From positions 1,116,001-1,180,000 of the forward strand of contig CAKNFP010000002.1 in the NCBI GenBank assembly GCA_930633525.1: a stretch of DNA of 64,000 nucleotides, given 5' to 3'. A program made the position numbers and the translations under genes. This DNA comes from Hyphomicrobiales bacterium (GTDB lineage Bacteria; Pseudomonadota; Alphaproteobacteria; Rhizobiales; Beijerinckiaceae). A model generated the notes under the pieces. It was not told the DNA's origin, searched no databases, and saw only the letters and a program-made list of their open reading frames with translations. Shown piece after piece: positions 26,726-35,862 of this stretch. Positions within the stretch are counted from its first letter, which is position 1. The number at the start of each line of letters is the position of its first letter.

Positions 26726-27955
26726 ATGAAAAATGTCTACGTCGTCGGCGTAGGAGCGACGCGCTTCGGCAAGTTCCTCGACCGCAGCGTCAAGGACCTT
26801 GCACGCGAGGCCGTCAATCTCGCCCTCAAGGACGCCGGCATCGAGCAAGCCAGCATCGATGCGGCCTTCTTTGCCAACGCCACCCAATCGGTGATGGAAG
26901 GCCAGCACATGATCGCGGGCCAGGTTGCGCTGCGCAGCATGGGCTTCGAGCACCTGCCGGTCTTCAACATCGAGAACGCCTGCGCCAGCGGCAGCACAGC
27001 CCTCCATCTCGCCTGCGCCCATGTCGCGGCGGGGAGCTCCGAGATCGCGCTCGCCGTCGGCGTCGACAAGATGTACAGCGCCGACAAGGCCTTGAGCATG
27101 AGCCTGTTCGACGGCGCTCTCGACGTTTCGCGGCCGGATGCGATCGAGGCCGATCTCAAGGGGCTCGCCGGCGACATGCTCGAGGGCGAGGCCGGCCCGG
27201 CGACTGTCCGCAGCCGCTTCATGGATGTCTACGCCTCGCTGGCGAAGTTCCACATGCGGACGCATGGCACTACGCAGGAGCAGATCGCCCTGATCGCCGC
27301 CAAGAACCACCGGCATTCGACGCTGAACCCGCTGGCCCAGTACCAGCAGGACATCACGGTTGAGGAGGTGATGCGGGCGCGGGTCATCGCCTGGCCGCTC
27401 ACCCTGCCCATGTGCGCCGCGATCGGCGACGGCGCTTCTGCAGTGGTTGTCTGCGGCCGCTCGGCCCTCGACAGGTTCGAGCGGAGCAGGGCCGTCCGCG
27501 TCCGCGCATCCACCCTGTGCGGCAGCTCCGATCGGCCCGCCGAGGATCTCGCGCGGCATGTCGGCCGTATCGCCGCGCTGAAGGCCTACGAGGAGGCCGG
27601 GATCGGCCCGGAAGACATCTCCGTAGCCGAGGTCCACGACGCGACCTCCTTCGGCGAGATCCAGCAGACCGAAAATCTCGGGCTCTGTCCGATCGGCGAA
27701 GGCGGGCGCTTCGCGGCAACCGGGGCGACAAGCCTCGGCGGGCGCGTGCCCGTCAATCCTTCAGGCGGCCTGGTCTCGAAGGGGCATCCGGTCGGCGCGA
27801 CGGGTCTCGCCCAGGTGCACGAGCTCGTCACGCAGCTGCGCGGCGAAGCCGGCGCCCGTCAGGTCGAGGGAGCGCGTCTCGCCATTGCCGAGAACGGCGG
27901 CGGGTTCTACGGCGTCGAGGAAGCCGTCGCCTGCGTAACGATCCTGGGGGACTGA
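26726..27955 (+). CDS. Thiolase family protein (SCP-x/acetyl-CoA acetyltransferase type)
   Basis: 409 residues. The nucleophile cysteine is present in NIENACASGSTALHLA (about residue 90). The C-terminal half has SGGLVSKGHPVGATGLAQVH with the catalytic His and an ENGGGFYG ending. It should cleave a 3-ketoacyl-CoA with CoA. It follows LivF by 22 bp in the same operon, just ahead of an acyl-CoA synthetase, so an imported acid is probably activated and thiolysed. The exact acyl chain is not readable. Confidence 0.87.
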   Translation: MKNVYVVGVGATRFGKFLDRSVKDLAREAVNLALKDAGIEQASIDAAFFANATQSVMEGQHMIAGQVALRSMGFEHLPVFNIENACASGSTALHLACAHVAAGSSEIALAVGVDKMYSADKALSMSLFDGALDVSRPDAIEADLKGLAGDMLEGEAGPATVRSRFMDVYASLAKFHMRTHGTTQEQIALIAAKNHRHSTLNPLAQYQQDITVEEVMRARVIAWPLTLPMCAAIGDGASAVVVCGRSALDRFERSRAVRVRASTLCGSSDRPAEDLARHVGRIAALKAYEEAGIGPEDISVAEVHDATSFGEIQQTENLGLCPIGEGGRFAATGATSLGGRVPVNPSGGLVSKGHPVGATGLAQVHELVTQLRGEAGARQVEGARLAIAENGGGFYGVEEAVACVTILGD

Positions 27956-27959
27956 TCCA

Positions 27960-29522
27960 ATGAACATCGCATCACTGTTGAGGCCGATCGCCCTCGCACA
28001 TGGAAAGCGTCCCGCGGTCTCGCTGGGGACGGAACTCTATTTGGACTATGCCGGCCTCTACCGGCGTTCGACGACTCTGGCCGGGGGGCTGCTCGGACGC
28101 GTCGGGCTATGCCCCGGCGACCGGGTGGCACTGGCGATGACCAACGTGCCGCAATATCTCGAAATCCTCTGCGCCAGCTGGCATGCCGGGCTCTGCACGG
28201 TGCCGATCAACGCCAAGCTTCATCCGCGTGAATTCGCCTACATCCTGGAGAACAGCGGCGCCCGCCTCTGCTTCGCGACGCCCGACCTTTTCCCCGAGAT
28301 CGAGAAGCTCGTCGGCGAGATCGCGAGCCTCAAGCGCGTCATCAGCGTCGATGACGAAGCCTATCACGCGTTGACCGCGGCCAACGAGGTCGAGATCGCG
28401 TCGGTCTCCGAGGATGATCCGGCCTGGCTGTTCTACACCAGCGGGACGACCGGCAAGCCGAAAGGGGCGACACTCAGCCATCGCAATCTGCTGGCGATGT
28501 CGCTGCGCTACTATGCCGACATCGACCAGCTCGGCCCGGACGACACGCATCTGCTCGTCGCCCCCTTGTCCCACAGCAGCGGCCTTTACGCGATCCCCCA
28601 CCTGGCGCGCGGTTCGCACCAGGTCGTTCCCGCCTCGGGCGGCTTCAGCCCGGACGAGGTGTTCGACCTGCTCGACCATTACCGCAATGCCGCCTTCTTC
28701 AACGCGCCGACCATGTTGAAGCGACTGGCGGACCATCCGCGCGCCGCTGCGGTCAAACGTGGCGCGATCCGCACGATTTATTACGGCGGTGCGCCAATGT
28801 ATCTGGAGGATCTCAAGCACGCCTATGGCGTCTTCGGTCCCTGCCTCGCCCAGACCTACGGCCAGGGCGAGTCGCCGATGACCGGCACGATTCTGTCCAA
28901 GGCTGATCACGCGCGCGGGATGGAATCCGGCAACCTGGCCCTGCTCGAGACGGCGGGCTATGCCCGTACCGGCGTCCTCGTCCGAATTTTCGACGACCGG
29001 GGCCAAGAGGTACCCACTGGCGAGACCGGCGAGGTGGTGTTCAAGAGCGACGTATCGATGCGGGGCTACTGGGATAACCCGCAGGCCACCGCCGCCACCA
29101 TCAAGGACGGCTGGCTGCATACGGGCGATATCGGCTCCATGGACGCCTCGGGGCTGCTGACCCTCAAGGATCGCTCCAAGGACGTGATCATCAGCGGCGG
29201 CAGCAACATCTATCCGCGCGAGGTCGAGGAGGTGCTGCTGCGCGACGAGCGCCTGCTCGAAGTTTCGGTGGTCGGCCGACCACATACGGACTGGGGCGAG
29301 GAGGTCGTCGCCTTCGTGGTGCCACGCCCCGGCCAGTCGGTCGCATTCGAGGAACTCGACGCGCTTTGCCTGGAGCATATCGCACGCTTCAAGCGGCCCA
29401 AGGCCTACAGGCTGATCGAGGCCTTGCCGAAGAACAACTACGGCAAGATCCTCAAGACCGAGCTCCGGCAGAAGCTGGCGGATGAACAGGCCGGCAGCGG
29501 CGACGGAAGGGGGCGTTCGTGA
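27960..29522 (+). CDS. Acyl-CoA synthetase (AMP-forming)
   Basis: 520 residues. The AMP-binding P-loop is WLFYTSGTTGKPKGATLSHR, with TYGQGESPMTG (A5), GWLHTGDIGSMD (A7), LKDRSKDVIISGGSNIYPRE (A8) and the terminal PKNNYGKILKTELR containing the A10 lysine. It activates a carboxylic acid with ATP and CoA in the cytosol. It begins 4 bp after the thiolase stop. The likely substrate is the acid brought in by the Liv importer; the chain type is unknown. Confidence 0.9.
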   Translation: MNIASLLRPIALAHGKRPAVSLGTELYLDYAGLYRRSTTLAGGLLGRVGLCPGDRVALAMTNVPQYLEILCASWHAGLCTVPINAKLHPREFAYILENSGARLCFATPDLFPEIEKLVGEIASLKRVISVDDEAYHALTAANEVEIASVSEDDPAWLFYTSGTTGKPKGATLSHRNLLAMSLRYYADIDQLGPDDTHLLVAPLSHSSGLYAIPHLARGSHQVVPASGGFSPDEVFDLLDHYRNAAFFNAPTMLKRLADHPRAAAVKRGAIRTIYYGGAPMYLEDLKHAYGVFGPCLAQTYGQGESPMTGTILSKADHARGMESGNLALLETAGYARTGVLVRIFDDRGQEVPTGETGEVVFKSDVSMRGYWDNPQATAATIKDGWLHTGDIGSMDASGLLTLKDRSKDVIISGGSNIYPREVEEVLLRDERLLEVSVVGRPHTDWGEEVVAFVVPRPGQSVAFEELDALCLEHIARFKRPKAYRLIEALPKNNYGKILKTELRQKLADEQAGSGDGRGRS

Positions 29523-30301
29523 TGCGCGGCACGGTCGTCGCTATTACCGGAGGGGCCTCCGGCATTGGCCTGGCCACGGCGCAGGCCTGTCTCGAAGCGG
29601 GGTGGAACGCCTTTATCCTTGACGCGGACATCGGCCCGGTGACCAGCGGGACTGCCGGGCTCGGGCGCTGGGACGGGCGCTATCTGGCCGAGCGCGTCGA
29701 TGTGCGCGACGCGGGCGCCTTGGCCGCGGCGCTGCCGCGCGCCCGCGACCGGCTTGGCCCGCTCGAAGGCCTGGTCAATTCGGCCGCGATCGCCCGCGAC
29801 GTGCCCTTCGTCGAGACCAGCGCGACGTTGTTTCGCGAGGTGCTCGACGTCAACGTAATCGGCGCCTTCACGGTGGCGCAGGCCTTCGTGAAGCTGGTCC
29901 GCGAGCAGGCGACGCCGGCGGCGATCGTCAATGTCGCATCGGCATCGGGCCTCAAGGGCAATGTCGGGCGCACCGCCTATGGCGCCTCCAAAGGTGCTCT
30001 CATCACCATGACCAAGGTCATGGCGGTCGAGCTCGCGGCGATGGGTATCCGCGCCAACGCGGTCGCTCCTGGGCCGATTGACACACCGCTCACGCAACAC
30101 CTGCACACGCCGGCCGCCCGCAAACGCTGGCAGGAGCTGGTGCCGATGCGGCGCTACGGGCTGCCCACGGAAGTCGCGCAGACAATTCGGTTCCTGCTCG
30201 AGAGCGAGATGTCCGGCTACGTCAACGGCCAGGTGCTCGGTATCGACGGCGGCATGGTCGAAGGCTGCATGCTGCCTGACCACGAGGAGACCTCGGCATG
30301 A
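29522..30301 (+). CDS. Short-chain dehydrogenase/reductase
   Basis: 259 residues. Glycine motif ITGGASGIGLATAQACLE, VNSAAIARD, catalytic Ser in VASASGLKG, Tyr-Lys in AYGASKGALITMTK, and YVNGQVLGIDGGMVEG at the C-terminus. It probably oxidises a hydroxyl, possibly a 3-hydroxyacyl-CoA for the thiolase. ATG 29522 overlaps the synthetase stop by one base; a GTG three bases earlier is also in frame. Confidence 0.87.
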   Translation: MRGTVVAITGGASGIGLATAQACLEAGWNAFILDADIGPVTSGTAGLGRWDGRYLAERVDVRDAGALAAALPRARDRLGPLEGLVNSAAIARDVPFVETSATLFREVLDVNVIGAFTVAQAFVKLVREQATPAAIVNVASASGLKGNVGRTAYGASKGALITMTKVMAVELAAMGIRANAVAPGPIDTPLTQHLHTPAARKRWQELVPMRRYGLPTEVAQTIRFLLESEMSGYVNGQVLGIDGGMVEGCMLPDHEETSA

Positions 30302-31470
30302 CCGGCTTGTCCGCACCGGTGCTCGACTTCGCCACCGCGCCGCGCATCATCATGAAGGCCCGGGCAAGCATGGCGCTGCCCGAGCATCTGCTCGCCCGCG
30401 GCATCCGGCGCCCGATGCTGGTGAGCGATGCCGGCATCGTCCGGGCCGGGCTGCTCGGGCCTGTGCTGGAACAGCTGGCCGCCGCCGCGATCAAGGTGAC
30501 GCTGTTCGAAGAGGTCGAGCCCGACCCGTCCGAGGACACTGTGAACAGGGCGGTACAGCGGGCTGAAGCGGCGGGTTGCGACGGCGTCCTCGGCTTCGGC
30601 GGCGGCAGCCCGATGGACGTTGCCAAGCTCGTCGCCTGCCTCGCCGGAAGCACGGCGCCGCTGGCCGCGATCTACGGGATTGAGCAGGTCAAGGCCCGCA
30701 ATCTGCCGCTGATCCTGGTGCCGACAACGGCGGGAACCGGCTCGGAGGTGACGCCGATCGCCATCGTCACGACACCCAGCCAGGAGAAGAAGGGCGTCGT
30801 CTCCCGCTGCCTGATCACGGACCTCGCCATCCTCGACCCCGAGCTCACCATCGGTCTGCCCGCGCACGTCACCGCCGCGACCGGCATCGACGCGATGGTC
30901 CACGCCATCGAGGCCTATACCAGCCGGCATCGCAAGAATGCCCTGTCGGACGTCCTCGCCCGCGAGGCGCTGAGGCTGCTCTACGCTGCGCTTCCCAAGG
31001 TCCTGGCCGATGGTCGCGATATCGCGGCGCGCGGCGACATGCTGCTCGGCTCCTGCTTCGCCGGCATGGCTTTCGCCAATGCGCCGGTCGCTGCCGTGCA
31101 TGCGCTGGCCTATCCTCTCGGCTCGCATTTCCACCTGCCGCACGGCCTCTCCAACGCGCTCGTGCTCGTGCCGGTGCTCGACTTCAACATGGCGGCCGCG
31201 GCCGGCCTCTATGGCGAGCTCGCGGAACAGGTGCTGAGCCGGCCGGACGGCACGATCGAGGCGCGGGCGGACCAGTTCGTCGGCGCGATGCGGGCCATGC
31301 TGCAGCAGAGCGGCCTGCCGCTCAGCCTGCGTGATGCGGGGGTACCGGCGGGCCAAATCGAGCTCCTGGCCGCCGAGGCCATGAAGCAGACACGGCTGCT
31401 GGTCAACAATCCGGTGGAGCTCACCGCCAACGATGTCCGGGCGATCTACCGGCGCGCCGAGGCCGGCTGA
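30298..31470 (+). CDS. Iron-containing alcohol dehydrogenase
   Basis: 390 residues. NAD binding is indicated by GFGGGSPMDVAKLVACL and VPTTAGTGSEVTPIAIV. Metal ligands are the Asp and His of GIDAMVHAIEAY and the His residues of HALAYPLGSHFHLPHG. It interconverts an alcohol and an aldehyde or ketone. The ATG overlaps the SDR stop (ATGA), closing the operon. Confidence 0.9.
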   Translation: MTGLSAPVLDFATAPRIIMKARASMALPEHLLARGIRRPMLVSDAGIVRAGLLGPVLEQLAAAAIKVTLFEEVEPDPSEDTVNRAVQRAEAAGCDGVLGFGGGSPMDVAKLVACLAGSTAPLAAIYGIEQVKARNLPLILVPTTAGTGSEVTPIAIVTTPSQEKKGVVSRCLITDLAILDPELTIGLPAHVTAATGIDAMVHAIEAYTSRHRKNALSDVLAREALRLLYAALPKVLADGRDIAARGDMLLGSCFAGMAFANAPVAAVHALAYPLGSHFHLPHGLSNALVLVPVLDFNMAAAAGLYGELAEQVLSRPDGTIEARADQFVGAMRAMLQQSGLPLSLRDAGVPAGQIELLAAEAMKQTRLLVNNPVELTANDVRAIYRRAEAG

Positions 31471-31486
31471 AGACGAGGCGCGCTGC

Positions 31487-31509
31487 GAGCGGCGGCGGCC
31501 ACGCCGCTC
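31487..31509. terminator. Hairpin between convergent operons
   Basis: GAGCGGCG and CGCCGCTC form a perfect 8-bp stem with a 7-nt loop, placed between the stop codons of the convergent alcohol dehydrogenase and TetR genes. It lacks a U tract but is symmetrical and could end transcription from either side. Confidence 0.5.
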
Positions 31510-31511
31510 AC

Positions 31512-32126
31512 TCACTCCGGCGCCGAGAGGCCGTTGACGAACAGGTCGGTCATCATCGCGGCGATCTCCGCCGGCTTGAACTCGCCCTCCGGCGAATACC
31601 AGGTCGGGATCCAGTTCACCGCGCCCATCAGGCCGAAGACCGCCAGTTTTGGCCGACACGGCCTGATACTTCCATCGTCGATACCATCTGAAATCAGCTT
31701 GCGCAGGCCATGCTCGATCCGATCACGGCCGCGGATGACCTCCAGTCGATGCTCGGGCTTCAATTCGTCGAGATCCGACATAATCGTCCCGGCAATGCCT
31801 TGGGCAACGAAGCTCTCGATGAAACTTCGAAAGAAGACTTGGAGCTTGGCCAGCCCTAGCCCATCGTGGGCCTGAGCGGTCTCGAGCGCCGCATCGCTCA
31901 TGTGCTGGGCAACTTTGAAACACTCGAATAGGATTTCGTGCTTGTCGTGGACGTAGCGATAAAGAGCTCCCTTGGTTACGCCCAGCGCGGCAGCGATGTC
32001 TTCCATGGAGGTGGCTCGGAAACCCTTTTGGCGGAAGGCTCGCGCCGCTTCCTGAATAACGGCTTCGCGCTTCTGCTCCCGTAGCTCTTCACGCGTCGGA
32101 TTTGATAAACCCCAAGCGTTGGACAT
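31512..32126 (-). CDS. TetR-family regulator of the acyl-CoA operon
   Basis: 204 residues. The N-terminal DNA-binding domain (about 18-65) is EAVIQEAARAFRQKGFRATS followed by MEDIAAALGVTKGALYRYVH, close to the KstR2/fatty-acid catabolism type. The helical C-terminal domain probably binds an acyl-CoA. It is convergent with the CoA operon. The half-symmetric site before it (TGAACACTCGTTTA) resembles that before the Liv operon, which argues that it represses both. Confidence 0.87.
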   Translation of the reverse strand: MSNAWGLSNPTREELREQKREAVIQEAARAFRQKGFRATSMEDIAAALGVTKGALYRYVHDKHEILFECFKVAQHMSDAALETAQAHDGLGLAKLQVFFRSFIESFVAQGIAGTIMSDLDELKPEHRLEVIRGRDRIEHGLRKLISDGIDDGSIRPCRPKLAVFGLMGAVNWIPTWYSPEGEFKPAEIAAMMTDLFVNGLSAPE

Positions 32127-32190
32127 CGATCAACCTTTACAAGTTCAAACTTTGAGACTCTGGGCTTTTTAGCTTAGCCCGACTCAACTG

Positions 32191-32204
32191 TGAACACTCG
32201 TTTA
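32191..32204. promoter_or_regulatory. Probable TetR operator before the TetR gene
   Basis: TGAACACTCGTTTA fits the consensus TGAACG-N2-CGTTCA with two mismatches. It is 65 bp upstream of the TetR start codon, a position suited to autorepression. Confidence 0.5.
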
Positions 32205-32584
32205 CGCGCCCATTGCCCAGCTTGAGGTCCGTTGGCGGCGTGGACGGATTGCCGCACGTCTTGGTTCGAGGATTGAACCAACCCGCTGACGCAACAGAAG
32301 GGCGGCTGGTGATCCGCACGATCGGGATGACCGCCTTGACCTATCATCGTTGGCGCAAAGAGTTCGGGTAGAGAGCCGCGGGAACTCTACCGATCGGGTA
32401 GCCGGATTTCTTGTCCGAGAAGTTCCCGGTTCATCAATGCGGGCGGAGCCGGAAAGCTCGCCGTCCTTCTTGGGCGCGGTGCGCGCGAAGACGAGCATTT
32501 GCGCCTCGGAGCGCCCAAACCAAGATAGCAGACGTAGGCCCCACGGTATCCTTGACGGCTGCTCGCTTCTCAATTACTCCATAG
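32205..32584. other. Intergenic stretch with only an IS remnant
   Basis: Apart from the short IS3-type fragment listed separately, I see no gene in this part. It separates the acyl-CoA module from the GntR-controlled sugar module and is a likely module junction. Confidence 0.45.
32294..32371 (+). pseudogene. IS3-type OrfA fragment
   Basis: A 25-residue stretch before TAG reads GMTALTYHRWRKEFG at its end. This matches the helix-turn-helix of IS3-family OrfA proteins (xITxxTYYRWRKxYG). The remaining transposase and any terminal repeats are missing. The short match makes this tentative. Confidence 0.45.
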
Positions 32585-32597
32585 TCTACATTGTAGA
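32585..32597. promoter_or_regulatory. Probable GntR operator of the sugar ABC operon
   Basis: TCTACA-T-TGTAGA, perfect 6-bp arms around one base, flanked by partly symmetric ATAG/TTCTAT. It is 69 bp upstream of the binding protein start. Small odd-length palindromes of this kind are typical for FadR-type GntR proteins, and one is encoded in this operon. Confidence 0.55.
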
Positions 32598-32665
32598 TTC
32601 TATATAATGCTGAGCCAAGGCGAGTTGCCGCCTTGAGCAATTCGGCGGTCAGGGAGGACGTGGCG

Positions 32666-34009
32666 ATGGAGTTTGACGCAGTGAATGCGGTGTCTCGGCG
32701 TGCGCTGATCTTGGGCGCAACGGTCGTGGCGGTTGCCGGTTCGACGGCATTTGCACAGGGCAGCGGGCCCGCAGCGCCCGGGCAGCCGGTCGAGGTGCGC
32801 ATGATCGCGAACGAGGCATTTGCCAATCAATGGCAGACGCTCATGGTGCCGGAGTTCAACAAGGCTTATCCGAACATCAAGGTGACGATTGATGGCGTGC
32901 CCTATGTCGAACTGCTGGCCAAGACGATGCTCGACGCCACTGGGCCAACGCCGACCTACGACATTCTCATCGCCGACGATCCGTGGATTCCGCAGTTGGC
33001 GGAAGTCGGAGCTTTGCTCGATCTGAAGAGCCCCGCGGTTCAGGCTTGGACCGCCGCCGACTACGACTGGGCCGATTTCAACGCTGCGCCACTCGCCGCC
33101 GGTGAATGGAAGGGGGTGCAGTATGGCGTCCCGCTGCGGTCGAACATGTTGATGATGTTCTACAACAGGGCTCTCTACGAACAGGCCGGAGTTCCCGAGC
33201 CGACGCCCGCGCTGACATGGGCGCAGTATCTCGAACAGGCGCCGAAGCTGGTTCGAGACACCAACGCGGACGGCAAGCCCGACGTCTGGGCAGTCGATAC
33301 CTACTTCGTTCGCGAGCCGCTGACACCGACCATCTGGCAGACAATCATGAACTCGAATGGAGGCCGGCTGCTCGACGACAACGGTAAGCCCGCCTTCAAC
33401 GATGAGCGCGGAGTGGCAGCGCTCGAGACGCACAAGAAGCTGCTCGACTTTGCTCCGCCGGGCGCGGTCAGCCATGGCTTTTCGGAGTCGCTGCAGGCGT
33501 TCCGACAGGGCGTCGTTGCAACGATGTTTAACTGGGGCAGTGTCTACAAGGGCTCCGCCATCGATTCCAAGACGACGACCCTGAAACCCGAACAGGTCGG
33601 CATGCAGGTCCTGCCCGTCGGATCGACAGGTCCGGGTGCCCATCGCGGCATCTGGAGCGGCGCCGTATCGGCCAAGAGCGAGCACAAGCAAGCTGCCTGG
33701 ACCGTCATTCAGTGGTTGAGCTCGCAACAGGGCGAGGCGTGGCATTCGGCGAATCTCGGGGTCTTCCCGGCGCGCAAGTCGACACTTGCCTCGCAGCCGT
33801 CCGAAGCGTGGCTGAAGCCTGTCTTCGCCGCGCTGCAGCAGGCCTATGACGCAGCAGAGAAGGGCCAGATGTGGCGTATCCGCCATCCGCGCTCGGACGC
33901 TGCCCAGCAGGTCCTGGCAGACGAGGTGGCGCGCGCCATGGCTGGTCAGGCGACGGCAGCGAAAGCCCTGCAGACCGCTTCCGACAGGATCAAGAAGGTC
34001 TTGAACTGA
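32666..34009 (+). CDS. Sugar-type ABC substrate-binding protein (family 1)
   Basis: 447 residues. The N-terminus carries a twin-arginine-like signal (SRRALILGATVVAVAGSTAF, cleavage near AQG). The mature part has the family 1 layout: MVPEFNKAYPNIKVTIDGVP, YDILIADDPWIPQLAEVGAL and GVQYGVPLRSNMLMMFYNRA. It binds a sugar, polyol or similar solute in the periplasm. ATG 32666 is placed six bases after AGGGAGGAC; an upstream TTG frame start is less likely. Confidence 0.88.
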   Translation: MEFDAVNAVSRRALILGATVVAVAGSTAFAQGSGPAAPGQPVEVRMIANEAFANQWQTLMVPEFNKAYPNIKVTIDGVPYVELLAKTMLDATGPTPTYDILIADDPWIPQLAEVGALLDLKSPAVQAWTAADYDWADFNAAPLAAGEWKGVQYGVPLRSNMLMMFYNRALYEQAGVPEPTPALTWAQYLEQAPKLVRDTNADGKPDVWAVDTYFVREPLTPTIWQTIMNSNGGRLLDDNGKPAFNDERGVAALETHKKLLDFAPPGAVSHGFSESLQAFRQGVVATMFNWGSVYKGSAIDSKTTTLKPEQVGMQVLPVGSTGPGAHRGIWSGAVSAKSEHKQAAWTVIQWLSSQQGEAWHSANLGVFPARKSTLASQPSEAWLKPVFAALQQAYDAAEKGQMWRIRHPRSDAAQQVLADEVARAMAGQATAAKALQTASDRIKKVLN

Positions 34010-34035
34010 AGCGGTCGTCCGGGAGGGGCTTTGCG

Positions 34036-34962
34036 ATGGACAGACATACGGCAGGGAGCGCCCCGTGGTCGCGCGCGCCCACATGGACGCGGCTGGCCGA
34101 CATCACCTCACGCTGGTCGTTCATGGCGCCGGCCGCAGTCATTCTCGGGGCCCTTCTCGCCTATCCAATCTTCTATACGCTGCAGATCAGCTTCTCCCGT
34201 TTCGATCTCATGGCGTTCAGCGCGGTCGAATGGGTGGGCTGGGCGAACTACGCACATGTCCTTGATGACTACCGCTTCTGGGAGTCGATGAAGGTCACGC
34301 TTGTTTATCTGGTGCTGGCTTTGCCTCTCCAGATCGTGCTGGGCTTCGGCATCGCTTTCCTCATCAACGCGGAGTGGCATGGCCGCGGTGTCGTGCGCGC
34401 ACTGTTTATTATCCCGATGGTGGTCGCGCCGGTCGTCGCAGGGGGCATTTTCCGCATGATCCTCGATCCGCTCTGGGGCATTTTCAACTACCTGCTCGGC
34501 CTTGTCGGCATCGGCCCGCTGGACTGGTTCGGGAATCCCGACCTGGCAATGGCCTCCATCGTCATCATCGATACGTGGCGCTGGACCCCCTTCGTGGTGC
34601 TGATCGCGACCGCCGCGCTGCTGGCGTTGCCGAAGGACGTCTTCGAGGCTGCCGACATCGATGGGGCTAATTGGTGGTCCAAGCTCTGGTCGATCACGCT
34701 TCCCCTCCTGATGCCGATCATCGCCGCCACCTTCGTGGTCCGCTGGCTGGGAGCGGTGAAGATGTTCGACATCGCGTTGGCCGCCACCTATGGCGGGCCC
34801 GGCGGCGCCACCAATGTGATCAACCTATTCATCTACGAGGAAGCCTTCCGCTCGCTGCGCTTCGCGGAGTCGGCTGCGATGGCGGTCATCGTCCTTGTGC
34901 TGACGATGCTTTTGACAGGCCTGTTCCTGATCGGAACCCGCAAGCTGGAGAACCACTATTGA
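34036..34962 (+). CDS. Sugar-type ABC permease (MalF/UgpA-like)
   Basis: 308 residues with six predicted membrane helices. FMAPAAVILGALLAYPIFYT opens the domain; the EAA loop is AADIDGANWWSKLWSITLPL. It forms half of the inner-membrane channel. ATG 34036 follows GGGAGGGG. It lies 26 bp after the binding protein gene. Confidence 0.9.
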   Translation: MDRHTAGSAPWSRAPTWTRLADITSRWSFMAPAAVILGALLAYPIFYTLQISFSRFDLMAFSAVEWVGWANYAHVLDDYRFWESMKVTLVYLVLALPLQIVLGFGIAFLINAEWHGRGVVRALFIIPMVVAPVVAGGIFRMILDPLWGIFNYLLGLVGIGPLDWFGNPDLAMASIVIIDTWRWTPFVVLIATAALLALPKDVFEAADIDGANWWSKLWSITLPLLMPIIAATFVVRWLGAVKMFDIALAATYGGPGGATNVINLFIYEEAFRSLRFAESAAMAVIVLVLTMLLTGLFLIGTRKLENHY

Positions 34963-35822
34963 GCGCGCTCACGACTGCAACCGTCAACCGACCGGGTACG
35001 TCGAGAACGGGACATCAGGTTCGCGTGGTCGCCGGCTTGCTTGCCTGTGCGCTGTTCCTGTTCCCGGTATTCTGGATGCTGCTGACATCGTTCAAGAACC
35101 AGCGCGACATCTTCACGATGCCGCCGACGCTGTTCTTCACGCCAACGCTGGAGCACTACATCGGCTATCTGCAGCGCGCTGATATCAGCCGCAGGCTTCT
35201 GAATACGATTATCGTGGCCACGGGATCCGGCGTTCTTTCAATCGCGGCCGGTGCGATGGCCGGCTACGCCCTGGCGCGCATACCGCTGAAGGGCGCATCA
35301 ACGATCGGCGTTCTGATTTTGCTGTCGCGTGGCGTTCCACCGATTGCACTGGCGGTGCCGATGTTCCTGGTCGCCCGTAAGCTGGGCGTAACCGACCAAC
35401 ATATTACGCTGATCCTCGCCTACTGCACGTTCCTCATTCCCTATGTGATGTGGCTGATGCGCGGATTCTTCCTGGCCCTGCCAAAGGAGCTGGAGGAGTC
35501 CGCGATGATAGACGGCTGCAGCCGCTTCGGCGCCTTTGTGAAGATCATCCTGCCGATTTCGCTGCCGGGTCTGTTGTCGACCCTCATCTTCAGCATGATT
35601 CTGGCTTGGGAAGAGCTGCTGTTCGCCCTGGTTCTCACCAACCGCTACGCATCGACCATTCCCGTCGCCATCGCCGGCATCGCGGGCGACACGGTCAATG
35701 GCGCGAATTGGGGCGCTCTGACCGCTGTTGGTACGATCACCGTCGTGCCTGTGGTGGTATTCGCCCTACTGGTTCAGAAGTGGCTCATCCAGGGTCTCGC
35801 CGATGGCGCAACGAAAGGATGA
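34959..35822 (+). CDS. Sugar-type ABC permease (MalG/UgpE-like)
   Basis: 287 residues if started at TTG 34959, which overlaps the stop of the preceding permease (TTGA). No ATG or GTG occurs in frame near the true N-terminus, which makes this start likely. Six helices are predicted, beginning at VVAGLLACALFLFPVFWMLL. The EAA loop is LEESAMIDGCSRFGAFVKII. It completes the channel. Confidence 0.87.
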   Translation: MSALTTATVNRPGTSRTGHQVRVVAGLLACALFLFPVFWMLLTSFKNQRDIFTMPPTLFFTPTLEHYIGYLQRADISRRLLNTIIVATGSGVLSIAAGAMAGYALARIPLKGASTIGVLILLSRGVPPIALAVPMFLVARKLGVTDQHITLILAYCTFLIPYVMWLMRGFFLALPKELEESAMIDGCSRFGAFVKIILPISLPGLLSTLIFSMILAWEELLFALVLTNRYASTIPVAIAGIAGDTVNGANWGALTAVGTITVVPVVVFALLVQKWLIQGLADGATKG

Positions 35823-35862
35823 TGGGGATGTATCGAGCAAGTAACCAAGGGAGGGGTAACTG

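Noticed and set aside
28107..31659. Long minus-strand frames opposite the acyl-CoA synthetase and alcohol dehydrogenase
   Set aside because: Antisense shadows without motifs; plus-strand genes are unambiguous.
32600..34084. 494-codon minus-strand frame opposite the sugar-binding protein
   Set aside because: No domain or start signal; the plus-strand product has a signal peptide and family pattern.
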